DNA of 64,000 nt. Origin: Halichondria panicea. Taxonomy: Eukaryota; Porifera; Demospongiae; Suberitida; Halichondriidae. Where the stretch lies: positions 13,884,198-13,948,197 of the forward strand of contig NC_087377.1 in NCBI RefSeq assembly GCF_963675165.1, given 5' to 3'. Made by a program: the position numbers and the translations under genes. Below the pieces are notes generated by a model. That model searched no databases. It worked only from the letters and a program-made list of their open reading frames with translations, and was not told the origin of the DNA. Shown here one piece after another: positions 1 to 10,320 of the stretch; the first letter of the stretch is position 1, and each line of letters begins with the position of its first letter.

Positions 1-785
1 TCCATTGCTCCCAGGTTGTTCAACTATACGTTTACTCAAATTAATTTGGGATCCTTGGACCTTGATAAAGGTTTAACCTTTCGAGAGGCAGAGTTTGTGA
101 ATGATGCATACAGTGATAATTTCATTGTTTAGTTCCTTGCAGATTGAAAGGTGAGTAGAGGAAGGACAGCATTGCATGGATGCTTTCTGGAAGTACAGGG
201 GTAATATTGGTAGTCCTATAGCTACTGCCTTAATTGTTAGATTCCAATTAACTTTGGGCCCGCAGTACTGAGTCATGGTCTCGGACAGGTGATCTATACT
301 TTAAGTATAATTATATACCATCGAGTTTGGAAGATGGTCAGAGAAATTCAGTTCATGATAGTCGTGGACTGTTTGATTTATTTGAAGCGATTTCTTCCAG
401 ATCACATGCATGCACTAACACCACCACAACTTGTGACCACGGGTTTGATTCCTCAATTTATTCTGTTATCAGAAACACCGTACGCCTGATAGTTTAATAA
501 TGTTTGTAGAAAGGCCAGAGCCAGTGCTTATATTGATGTTTCTCAGCATTAGGAGAAAAGTGCACGGGCGGTGTATTTCGTATCGAGGCGATGTTTGCTT
601 TTGGGTACGTACTTTCTCTTTTAGAGATGTTGAGATGAGAGCTGGAAAAGTCTGAACTCAAGGTAGCTGACTAAGCTGAGTTTATAGTTAATTAGTTCCA
701 ATTATTGACAAATTTATTCTCTTCGTAATTTTTTCAACATTCAGTTCTCTTTATTACTTCCAATACAGAGGCGCGATTCCGCTGC
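1..785. other. intergenic, no gene seen
   Basis: I see no coding exon with splice signals or a protein domain here. The open frames are short and low-complexity. The stretch lies downstream of receptor gene A, which runs on the minus strand. Confidence 0.5.
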
Positions 786-990
786 ATAGTATCAGGAGTA
801 CATAAAGGGAAGGAGCACTACGGTAGTTGTGAAATATGTGAATATCATTACCATGCAGCACTTGTAAGAGAAATGTTGCTGTGTTGTGGTTTTGTCAGCT
901 TGTACTATATACACTGCTTAGACAACAGCTATGAGTAACTGTATATAGGGAGTTAGATGCTCCTTCCCTTTATGTGCTCCTGATAGTATA
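786..990. mobile_element. hairpin MITE-like element with ~32-bp inverted ends
   Basis: The left end (TATCAGGAGTACATAAAGGG, then AAGGAGCA) is mirrored at the right end (TGCTCCTTCCCTTTATGTGC, then TCCTGATA) about 205 bp later. The interior has no coding potential. The structure fits a miniature inverted-repeat element; I could not define a target-site duplication or a superfamily. Confidence 0.6.
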
Positions 991-1538
991 TATACTCTTT
1001 TTGTGTGCAAGTTATATGTATAGTTTCTGGCCCTGTCCGTTTTGCTAGCCGTTGCGTGCTAAATCGTTTGAAAATCCATGTTGCTTGAAATTCCATAAGA
1101 ACATTATCACAAGTTTGAAATGCCATACTCTGGGGAAAATCATCACAAAAAATACATGTGAATGATTTGTAAGCCCAAGTTTTTGTTTCAGCATTTTTGG
1201 TGTTTCCCCCAATTCTACCAATTTCTCACATTGCAAATACCTTGTGGCCTGATTACTACACCATACACTTTTCCTATCTGCTATGCAATTAGACCATGGT
1301 TCAATTAGTTTTAGTTCATGGCTTCCAATTATTTAATAATATCAAGAGTTCACTACAACTCTTGATAATATCTATAGATATACCACAAAACACGTGCTGG
1401 TTTTTCTAATGACCAGAGTTTCCAATGCTGCATGCATGTTCTATTGCTTGTAATAATTATTATTCTCAAAATAACTGCAGCGAATAGCAATTAATGCACA
1501 GTTATAGCTACCTTAAGTCACATGATCAAACTGACTGT
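991..1538. other. 3' flank of receptor gene A, no further gene
   Basis: This AT-rich stretch follows the stop codon of gene A (minus strand). It probably includes that gene's 3' UTR. No other supported feature was seen. Confidence 0.4.
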
Positions 1539-1754
1539 TCACAGTCCCACTGGTCCATATGCTTGATTAGAGTTCAGTTTAATCTCCTCTTTGGGTAACA
1601 CCTCCTCATAAATAGGACCAGCTGGTACAGTGGGTCCAACGTTAGTTTGCTTCTTAGCTAGGAGATACACAATTTTCTTCCGCATGAACAAATACATTAT
1701 CAGGAGTCCAAGACCAAATCCAATGATCGTGAACAGAGCTGTCGTGACAACCAC
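1539..1754 (-). other. membrane helix and tyrosine tail of receptor A
   Basis: This part of the last exon encodes a hydrophobic helix (TALFTIIGFGLGLLIMYLF), then RKKIVY and a proline-rich tail ending IYEEVLPKEEIKLNSNQAYG. The tail is nearly identical in genes B and C, while the extracellular domains differ more. That pattern argues for a conserved signalling role. Confidence 0.7.
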
Positions 1755-3169
1755 ACTAACGGAAACAGCAGTACCAAGGTCAGTACGAGTGAATAAGGTG
1801 AGAGGTTGAGCTGTGTAAGTGGATCCAGATCAATGTAGATACATGAATACAAGTGATGAATATAAACTTGCCTCTGCAGATAATCTCCCCCGGATTCTTG
1901 TCCCATTCTCCTGTAGCTAGACAGGTGGCAGTCAGTATCCCTTCAGGGAACAGTCCATTGTCACACTGGAATGTAACTTGTGTAGCGGGAACAGCTGGTA
2001 CAGAATGATCACTAATGGTACCGTTCTGTGGTGGGCCTAGTTGAACAGTGCACCTCATTGGAGGACCTGCATGAAATTATAAGCGAAGAGAGAGCTAGCT
2101 AGATTAGCTTCTTAGAAGATTCTTATAACTCACGAGTTGAAGGAGGAGGCTGGATTATTGGTGAACACACAATAGCTTCAGGGTCAGGACTCCACATCAG
2201 TGTTTGACCATTACATGTCACCATAGTATTAGGAGACCCAAACCCAGCATCACATTGGACAATTACTTCAGATCCTGGCAATCTGCTAGTGACTGTTTCA
2301 AAGGCTCCGTTCATGGGGTCAGTAGTTAACACAGGACAGATTTCTGAGAGGAAAATGGTGCGTACTAATTGATAGGGAAAAGATTACATTATATAGTACC
2401 AATCCTGAAGTTGTACTCAACAGTTGTACTGTTCCCAGCACAATTGATAGCCATTAAACTGACAGTGTAGTCCACATTGTATTGAGCAGTCACAGTAACA
2501 GAGGTGGATGTGAGGACAGTAGCAGAGAGTTGGGCCGGAGGTGAGACGGTCACTGTGTAGGTGAGGTCATCTCTATCACCAGTATCAGTAGGGTCCCACT
2601 GTACAGGAACACTAACTTCATTGGCTGAGCTGCTCAGAGTGGAGTGTCTTATGGTGGAAGGTGGTACTGGAAAATCTATAAGGGGGATGACCCATTGCGC
2701 AAAGACCTCCGGGCTAAAGTGCGGCCAATTCATTATTTATAACTACATGTATGCATGCAACTCACCAACCAAATTAATTGTTGAAGATCCTATGGTAGTT
2801 AGAGTAGGCACAAACCCCACACAGGACACAGTGATCCCATTCTTTGCTGTTCTTGACAGATTAGATGTTAATATAGTGTCATCAGCTGCAATCAGTGTCA
2901 CAGTGTAACCTGATACACCGATGGGTACATTGAGATCAGAGGTGGAGAGGATAGTGATGCTAGTCACATCTGACGGCTCCCATCTCAAGGCATCTCCAGC
3001 AGCAGTGCAGGTGAAAGTGACTGTATCCATTGGACATGGTCTCTCCACACTCACTGAATATTGGGCTTTACAAAGCATTCAATGCGGACATTCTAATGAT
3101 GGAGTCGTTCTTACCAGTGGCACTGGCAGTGCTAAAGCCAGCCAGGAGGAGAACTCTAACCAAGTTCAT
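1539..3169 (-). CDS. Ig-FN3-sushi-sushi transmembrane receptor A (intact, 6 exons)
   Basis: Predicted type I cell-surface receptor of 435 residues. Exons on the minus strand: 3169-3115, 3065-2766, 2675-2400, 2343-2134, 2066-1872, 1810-1539. All joints are phase 1 and the frame closes exactly. Exon 1 is a signal peptide (MNLVRVLLLAGFSTASA). Exon 2 is an Ig-like domain (residues ~19-118), exon 3 an FN3 domain (~119-210). Exons 4 and 5 are sushi/CCP domains with four cysteines each and a terminal W...P...C pattern. Exon 6 holds a membrane helix, a basic stop-transfer (RKK) and a tail with YEEV (Y413) and AYGPV (Y430). Intron 5 begins with GC rather than GT (AG|GCAAGT). Paralogous to genes B and C. 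The ligand is unknown; adhesion, self-recognition or immune sensing are inferences. YEEV resembles the Src-family SH2 ligand pYEEI. Confidence 0.85.
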
Positions 3170-5435
3170 CTGGGACTAGATATTCTATGATAGTTATTAA
3201 TGCACCTTTGCAAGTTAGCTATTAACTCTCATGCACTGTCAACATCCTGTGAAATTGAGTGGGCTATAGTGATGTCTTGCCTCGATTCCAGGCTGCCCTC
3301 GAAAATATAAATCCTGCCAAATATCAGATTTGGAGCTGATTGCATGCCAATGCATGGGAAGGAGTATACGGGAAAAATAATCGCAATTTCCACTTAATTG
3401 TCACTTGCTGTTATGGTGGATCAGTATGCTTCTTTTCCTTCATTCCTTAGTGGGATGCGTGAGACAAGAAACCCAATACACCCCCTATAGATTCTTATCA
3501 AGGCAGAGTTCATAAAGAGGAGTACACCAACTCCCACGCACATTCCATTCTACTAAAAACGTCACTAGCACTAGTTGTGCACTGTTATAGGTATCAGTAC
3601 AAACCACAACACATGCTGTGTCAGTGTGTGCTAATAGCATAATTGACCACTACACCTATGCACCCACTTAAAATGTGATGTAGTATGACATAATTATACT
3701 TGTATCAAAACATGGTTTATACTACAACTATATACGGTTATTATAGTCATTCAAATAACCAGTATGTTACATTTACTCCACTTCAGGGTACTATTATATT
3801 AATGCAGCTACTATAAATTATAGACACAACCTCCGGACACAGAAATTCTTTCTCGGAAATTATTATCTCAGATCATTGTGATCCATCCTCTGGTTCTAGT
3901 TGTTCGCCTAACCGTTATAAAAGCGAAAACTCGGCCTGGGATCGAGGCTATGCATGGATATGCTACTAGACCTAAACATCAGTAGCTTGTAGGTGTCTTT
4001 CTGCGGACTGGAAAAAAATGGGCTCATGGAGTGCTCCGTGTTTAATGGACCTGGCCCACCTGATCGCCAAGATGGTGGATCTTAACAGAGAGAACTTAGC
4101 TTACATCTTAATAACGCTTTGCATGTAGGGGGTGTCCTGCTAATCACTTGTAGAAGGTATAGTAGCCGATCTTCCCTTTCCTCCCGAGACTGATAATACC
4201 AGGGGACCGCCGGAGTGAATGTTGAGTGTTCAATTTCTTTCATTCTCTGGTCGTATTATTCCCGTTCTTTTGTTTGTGGCGCCTGTATAGGTTGCTTGCA
4301 GAGTGGCCTGTATTTGATCGAGCGCATGGGTTGAAAACCCTTACATTAAAAAATGCTCTTTCAAATCGACCACCCCAAAAAACATTGGCCGCAACATCAA
4401 ATCTTGAGTTGCATTCAGTGCATGCAGGCGAAGTCATTACCTCCCTAGAAAGGGGCTAATGAATCAGCAGTTATAGTATGTTAGTAAATTGTCTATCTAC
4501 CTAAACTGAAGCGAACATTGGCTGAAAAAACTTATTGAAGAAGTCGACGGCACTGACGAAATCGATAGAGCTGACAAAATAATTGTGCTGCAGAAGGCCC
4601 CCCAATATTCCCTGTATTCTCCGCCAGTGAAAGACTTGCATTTGAGACAGACTCTGAAGTCAATATGTTCCTTCACCACGCATCACCTAATCCAATGCCG
4701 GAGCAAGCCGCAGGTGAGCCATTATACCGTCTAATGCTTTGTCTTATCATCCGGATCATAACCAAAGCAGCCTTCCACAATTCAAAAGGATTCTGAATTT
4801 GGAGAGGAATTTTTAAAGTCGGCTGATTCAGGTTGCGTTCTAAGTAACGATAACAAAACAGGGTTTGGAATGGAAGCCATGTAAGTTATGCCGGAATTTT
4901 TTTGTGATATTAGATCCTCATCAGGCTTCACATCTTGGGGGATGACGTTTTTGTTTGACAATATCAAAAGGGAGTGTGCCCAATTGCAATTAAGCCCTGG
5001 CAATATGAAGGTTATTACTTGTGAGTCAGCAACTTTAACATTATAATTATACAGTTCAACGTGAAAAAATTAACTTGATTGGATAAAATCAAAGTCCTAT
5101 ATAGCTACTCAATGCTTGCTGACGATTCACTTGTCGGCAGTTTGTCGGTAGGAGATCTACCAAGCATTTTTTTTAAGTGCCCTCAGCTATACCATTTACA
5201 TGGCACAGCCATACGTATACGTACCAAACGAATCGTTCAGTTTGATCATAATATCTGCTCTCCTGGTCATCTCAGATCAGCTTCTAATAGGCTCTTTTCG
5301 ACGAAAACATCTCCATTTTCTGTTCTTAGGGTCTGCACTCTCTTAGACAAAGCCCTGGGTGGGTACCATGGACAGCATACAGGATAGAACGGTTCAGAAT
5401 AGGTCTTCTTTATCTATATTTTATCTGTCATCTCC
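3170..5435. other. intergenic, mostly unassigned
   Basis: No confirmed gene. A plus-strand open stretch at about 4520-4710 (reading WLKKLIEEVDGTDEIDRADK before a possible donor CAG|GTGAGC) could be an isolated exon, but I found no partner exon or domain. At 3904-3951 there is one arm of the AACTCGGCCTGGGATCGAGG repeat that forms the palindrome at 24562-24655. Confidence 0.35.
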
Positions 5436-6090
5436 ATTTCAAGCTGCAGTGGCTGACACCAGTAATGGTACTCGTATATATACCTCCACCTTCACCACCA
5501 TCACTGAGGTGCCCTTTCTGAATGGCAGTGTTGTCACCTTTTCTAGCAGAGGAACATTAGCAGCCTGAGTCACAATCAATCACAGTTGCTGGTGAGTGAG
5601 CCAAAACAAAATTAATAATGCTGTATAATAGAGTCTCCAACTTCTCCATCAACTCCGATAGTGGCTTCACAAGACTAAGTTTATAGTATAGTGTTTCTAT
5701 CAGCTATAGCTATGTCATTATTTACCATCTATATATATCTCCAAGTTATTGTCCCTGTGGAACCTGATTACCTTGGCAGAGATAATTATCTCCTATATAT
5801 ACAACACTCTCTGCAATGAATGTGACTATCAGAGCTGACATCCGTGCTAATTGAAAGATGATGCAAATTTTGTATCGGGTAAGACAACATAATTATAAAT
5901 GTATTCCTCCTCCTAATGCTGTTGTGTGCATGCCCCACACAATCGATCTATAATATACTGCTGCCGGTGTTACCATCACTATGCAATTATACATCTCCTG
6001 TATCGGACCCAAGCTCAGTCCCCTGACCCTAGCTGGGACCTTTGATTCACTACTACATCTACAGACTACTGTATAGGTAGCAGGTACTGC
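5435..6090 (+). pseudogene. receptor-family pseudogene fragment (Ig, FN3 and sushi remnants)
   Basis: At 5447-5591 the sequence matches the 3' half of an Ig exon of genes B/C, with an internal stop and the family donor (GTTGCTG|GTGAGTG). At 5750-5860 it matches the end of an FN3 exon (ATAATTATCTCCTATA, then ACTATCAGAGCTGACA). At 5905-6050 there is a decayed sushi exon (CCCCTGACCCTAGCTGGGAC). The order matches the intact genes, but the pieces are truncated and carry stops. No signal peptide or membrane exon was found, so I call it a dead copy. Confidence 0.65.
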
Positions 6091-6106
6091 TGGTTTTGGA
6101 CCTATA

Positions 6107-6351
6107 TACCGTATAGCGAGAAATTTTCGCGGGTGCAAATTTTCGTTATTTGGCTCCAGAGCCCTCAGCAGAAATGTGTGTGGGTTCTAATATTCGCGTT
6201 TCAATGCCAGGAAACCACACCCACCAATAGCTTTGCATGTGAAATACCGGTGCGTGGGAGTTTATCCTAGTTTTAATTTTCGCATTAACTACTCTGCCCT
6301 CGAAAAACGCAAAATTTTGCACCCCACAAAAATTTTCCGCTATATACGGTA
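6107..6351. mobile_element. MITE, TACCGTATAGCG family, copy 1
   Basis: Ends are inverted repeats: TACCGTATAGCGAGAAATTT on the left and AATTTTCCGCTATATACGGT on the right. Inside are CG-containing ATTTTCG motifs typical of the other copies in this window. Non-coding. It lies inside or next to the receptor pseudogene. Confidence 0.7.
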
Positions 6352-7225
6352 TATAGCTGAAACTTTTGTTGGCAGTCTGTTTATGGTGACACTGATTTGT
6401 CGTATAGAGTCATAGTTTATAGTGTTATAATATATCACCAAAAAGAAAAAGTGCATGAACAACTTAAATAATTCCTTGAATTTTGTCACATTAATTAATT
6501 TTGGCTTATGGACACAACTGAGAAAATCAAGGTGATTAAATGACTATCATAATTATCTTAGAGGCCAAAACATGAGTAGCTATATTGAATTGATTGCACT
6601 GAATTAAGTGTTTGTTTGTTTATCAAAATGGTTACGATTGTATTAATTGCTTTCAATTCCTTTATGCATGATCACAGCAGCTGGCTAAACAAACACCCAC
6701 ACTCATTAAAAGACAAGACAGTGTGTTTCCAAGCACATTTCATTTCCAGACATGCTTCTACTCCATTTGCATTCTCTTTACTACATGCATAATTATGCTA
6801 GGAGAGGTACATAAAAGTATAATGTACAATTATAACATTATGTACTCAACATATAGCAATTTAGCAACTGTTTCATTAATGATCTTTACATACACTAGCT
6901 TCCTACCACACTAATGAGAACTGGCTGGTGGTATCACGAGACTAGAAGGCGATTGCTTGCGAGTCCATATTAGCTCATGATTAGCTCTATCTGAAACTAG
7001 ATATCTAGATCTATACACAAGACAATACATTTTGCTTTTGGGCTTTATAAAAAAAAGTGGTGAACTTTATGGTGGTAACAAAGGATTTATAGAGAAAGTG
7101 ATGCTGAGAGACACACTGATGTCAATTTTCTTCATACACAATTCAATTCAGATCAAGTATCTTCTGTTAATAGCATTTATGATTAACTCTCAGACAGGAG
7201 GTATAAAATGAGAGTAAGGATTGTG
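6352..7225. repeat. segmental duplication block, left copy
   Basis: This non-coding stretch matches 16620-17130 in order and orientation. Shared landmarks are GGCAGTCTGTTT (6370, 16640), GATCACAGCAGCTGGCTAAA (6670, 16863), CACACTCATTAAAAGACA and TTTCATTTCCAGACATGCTT. Both copies follow sushi-exon remnants, so receptor fragments and flank were copied together. Confidence 0.65.
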
Positions 7226-7254
7226 CTACATGTGTGATTGAACCTGTACCATTT

Positions 7255-7475
7255 AAACAGAGGCTCTTTAGTGTCCAACACGAGTGTGGCGTGTCCTGGA
7301 GAGGCAGTTCTGTTCACATGCTCTGTGTCTGGTACTATAGTGAGATGGCAAGTGGATCATCCAGCAGAGTCTGGGTTGATGTCAGTACAAAGTACAATCT
7401 TCCTTGGTTTTCAAGTTGGTCGAAGGGACACATTTGGATCAGGAGTGATCATGTTTGAGGCTGTTTCTAAAAGTA
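7255..7475 (+). pseudogene. isolated 5' half of a receptor Ig exon
   Basis: The translation (SNTSVACPGEAVLFTC, ...GVIMFEAVS) is very close to the Ig exon of gene B (SNTSVACPGEAVLFTC, GVIMFEAVL). The copy stops after the first half, before the second Ig cysteine, and runs into unrelated repeat sequence. No signal-peptide exon precedes it. A truncated duplicate is the simplest reading. Confidence 0.7.
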
Positions 7476-7539
7476 GCCATGCACAGCTAGCTATATCATA
7501 GCATGTACATAAAATAAAAAAATAGCAAAAAAAATGGCT

Positions 7540-8230
7540 ACTGTATATCATGCATGGGACACTCTTTTGGTAATTTTCGTTGTTCTAATACAGCGGACAC
7601 TCCAGTGCTCTAAATATCCGGACAATACCTTGAAAAGTTGAGTTACATTCATAGACGGCAAGCAAAACTTTGAGTGCTGTAGCTTTGAGTAGCTAGTTTT
7701 AAATAGCTATAGTGTTGCATGTAGCTGCTTGCTTGTTCTAATGATTCCGGACACTACGGCATGCATGCTCTGTTCTAGACAATTTCCAAAATAAGTATTT
7801 TTTTGCTGTCCGATAAATAGAACATAATTACCGTATATCTTCTAATTTATCGGACACTTCTAATTACCCCGAACACTCTTTTGGGAAATTTTCGTTGTTC
7901 TAATACAACGGACACTCCACTACTTTAATATTACATTTGTTCTAAATATCCGGACATCTACCTTGAAAAGTTGAGTTACCATTCATAGACGGCAAGTAAG
8001 ACTTAGAGTGCTGCAGTTAGATAGCTTTGAGTAGCTAGTTTTAGATAGCTAGTGCAACTATTCAGTCCTATATATACCCTGTTCTATTAAACTTAGCTAG
8101 CTCGCATGCAGCTGCTTGCTTGTTCTAATTATTCCGGACACTTCGCATGCATGCTCTATAAAAATCTGTTCCAATTATACCCGGACGATATTTCCAAAAT
8201 GATTATTTTTTGCTATCCGATAAATTAATA
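7540..8230. repeat. imperfect direct repeat (~330-bp unit, two copies)
   Basis: Unit 1 (about 7556-7870) and unit 2 (about 7880-8225) share ordered blocks: TTTTCGTTGTTCTAATAC, AAATATCCGGACA, CCTTGAAAAGTTGAGTTAC, ATTCATAGACGGCAAG, TAGCTTTGAGTAGCTAGTTT and a CCGGACACT block. No coding potential. The many CGGACACT motifs suggest a decayed element. Confidence 0.6.
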
Positions 8231-8429
8231 CAGTATACGGTATTTCAATCAATCACGTGATATTTTCCATTTTTATCTTATTGAACATGACATTTTCCGT
8301 TTTTTTCTTATTGAACATAAGCCACGTGATAATTCTGCCTGGTCAATTTGTGACCGAACATTGGAGTCTCTGGTCTGTCATCTAGCTATATACTGATCAG
8401 TTTTGACCGATGTCCGACCGTTATAATCC

Positions 8430-8710
8430 TCACTGAAGTAGCACGTGGACCCAGTTGCAAGCATGGCAGCACCTGATAATAGTTAAGAGAGAGATACCAA
8501 CACAGAGGGAAAACACTCCTACGACTTAAGATTTAAGCTGAGAGCTGTGGCAGCAGCCAAGAATAGCATAATAATTGCTTGAAGTTTGAAGTAGACATAA
8601 CAATAAATGCCCGTTTCGAATAAACGCCCATCTCGTTTAAACGAGATGGGATGTTGATACAGATGTTGCTAGGAAATAAACGCCCGGGCGTTTAATCAAG
8701 TAAATACAGT
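8430..8710 (-). mobile_element. MITE with GGGCGTTTAATCAAGTAAAT end, copy 1
   Basis: Reverse-complement relative of 57356-57770. Shared blocks include AAACGAGATGGG, CGTTTAATCAAGTAAATAC, TTAAGCTGAGAGCTGT and CACGTGGA. Non-coding; the left end is worn. Confidence 0.55.
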
Positions 8711-8734
8711 ACTTATACATGTGGTATACAACTT

Positions 8735-9256
8735 ACCAGAACGGATCAATGTTTCTTCATTAAGAGAGCCAGGGACATCAGTTTGGCACGTCACATTCAC
8801 CTCAGAGATATCAATTTCTAAGTAAGAAGGGGAGGAGTACCTGATCACAATAGAATGATCCAGGAGGTGGCGTTAGTGTGACTAACTGACCTGCAGTTGA
8901 ACCAGAAGTGTTGCTTGAATAATAATGTATACTGTATGCACTCTTACCATCACTGTTTGTTACCAAGTTAGCGATTGCAGAAATCTGTAGAAACTCATAA
9001 AGACTATAGGCACATACCGTAATTGGTGTAATTACAGCGCAAGAAAAAATTATTATAATTGCGAAACATGATTATAAATTTAAATGGTGCTATGATTATG
9101 GCCGAATTTTGAGTGGCGCTGTAATTGCAGTATAAACACATTTACTGTCATGCCATGTATATAATGTGTAATTAATTTCAATTTCACCATTCATCTCATA
9201 AAGAGCAGTGGTCATTAGATATATTGACTTACACAAAAGATGAAGAACACAGCCAT
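8735..9256 (-). pseudogene. minus-strand receptor fragment (signal start and Ig-exon end)
   Basis: At about 8738-8835 the minus strand reads LEIDISEVNVTC followed by a donor (TCTG|GTAAGT), matching the C-terminal end of the family's Ig exon (INLSEVSV...VTC). At about 9256-9233 a possible signal-peptide start (ATG, MAVFFIFC) is followed by GTAAGT. The exon between them is not open in one frame. This is either a decayed receptor or the start of a diverged one; support is moderate. Confidence 0.4.
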
Positions 9257-9315
9257 GCTAAACGTAACAGACCACGCAGCAGATAATTATTTAATCCAGG
9301 AATCCAGTATCCAGT

Positions 9316-9717
9316 CAGTGGCGGATCAAGGAAAAATGAAAGGGGGGGTTCCAAACTAACTAGCTCGCAGCGCGAGTAGTGAAAGTCGCGCGCAGCACGA
9401 ATTTGTTAGGGTTACGCCCACTTCCGGTCACACGTGACTAGGGAAATCCCATACTCAGCCAGGGGAAGTCCCATAATAGACTTGCATAGAGCTAGCTAGC
9501 TAGCTAGCTGCCACAAACAGTCAACTAGCTAGCCTAGGCTAACCTGAACACTCATTTGGAAGTTGATACATCAAAACAACAGGTACAATCATTGAATCAA
9601 ATTACAATAGCTACAAAAAACTGATAAATAGCTAGCTGGTGTCATTAAGCCTTCTAAAGTTAACTTCAAAAGGGGGGGTCAAGGGACCCCATGGACCCTC
9701 CTCTGGATCCGCCACTG
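9316..9717. mobile_element. TIR element CAGTGGCGGATC..., 5-bp TSD CCAGT
   Basis: The ends are inverted (CAGTGGCGGATC and GATCCGCCACTG) and the element is flanked on both sides by CCAGT (9311-9315 and 9718-9722). G-runs sit just inside each end. There is no internal coding potential, so it is non-autonomous. The GCTAGCTAGCTAGCTAGCTG run near 9490 is a simple repeat inside it. Confidence 0.75.
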
Positions 9718-9760
9718 CCAGTATACGTACGTACGGCGTACGGAATGGATCCACGGAGTA

Positions 9761-10059
9761 GAGTAAGCAACCAATTTCCGAACGACACCAGTTTTCGTGT
9801 GCCCGTTTGAAGAGACAGTAAGAGCTATCTTCTAGTTTTTTGCATGCACTAATAGACAATGATCAGATCTCGTGCCTACCACAATTAGAAGTAATCCGGT
9901 TACTTTACTCTTGCACAGCAGCAGCTCAAAGTCGGTGGTTCGAACATTCAATAAGCGACGTTTGCAACCTATTGGCGACTATAGACTCTTGCGATAGTTT
10001 CAAAGCTATGCTACGACTTCTAGAACGACAGAGAGACTTCTGGTACCTGCCAGGCCTCG
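9761..10059 (+). repeat. left terminal inverted repeat
   Basis: Inverted match to 13174-13469. It contains the landmarks CAATGATCAGATCTCGTGCC and TTCAATAAGCGACGTTTGCA. It is open in one frame in both copies, but without a usable ATG, so I do not call it coding. Just inside its inner edge, CTC|GTAAGG could serve as a splice donor for a 5' non-coding exon of the internal gene. Confidence 0.85.
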
Positions 10060-10320
10060 TAAGGACTAGTATAGTGCTGAGTCAGCATGCCTGCACATGA
10101 GATCCAGCCACGTGCTCACAGGAAGAAGAAGCTCACCTTCACTGCACTTGAGATGCTTGAGAATGGAAACTAATAGCCTAAATAGGTCAGTGACTGTGAG
10201 ATATCAAGATCTGCAAGGGTGCATACATTTTTCCTTTATATATCTAGGTTCTGTTTACCTGGCCTCGGAAAGAGATGTTCCCCTCTCCGCGATAGAGTGT
10301 TTTCGTTTGATTCTGATCCC

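Noticed and set aside
4226-5387. Genes for the short open frames at 4226-4459 and 5079-5387
   Set aside because: No recognisable domain, splice partner or similarity within the window.
9316-9717. Assigning the CAGTGGCGGATC element to hAT
   Set aside because: The duplication is 5 bp (CCAGT), not the 8 bp expected for hAT, so I left the superfamily open.
9840-10100. Open frame in the left TIR, repeated on the opposite strand at 13037-13390
   Set aside because: The identical peptide arises because the two TIRs are inverted copies. There is no ATG start and no domain, so I treat it as TIR sequence, possibly a 5' non-coding exon.
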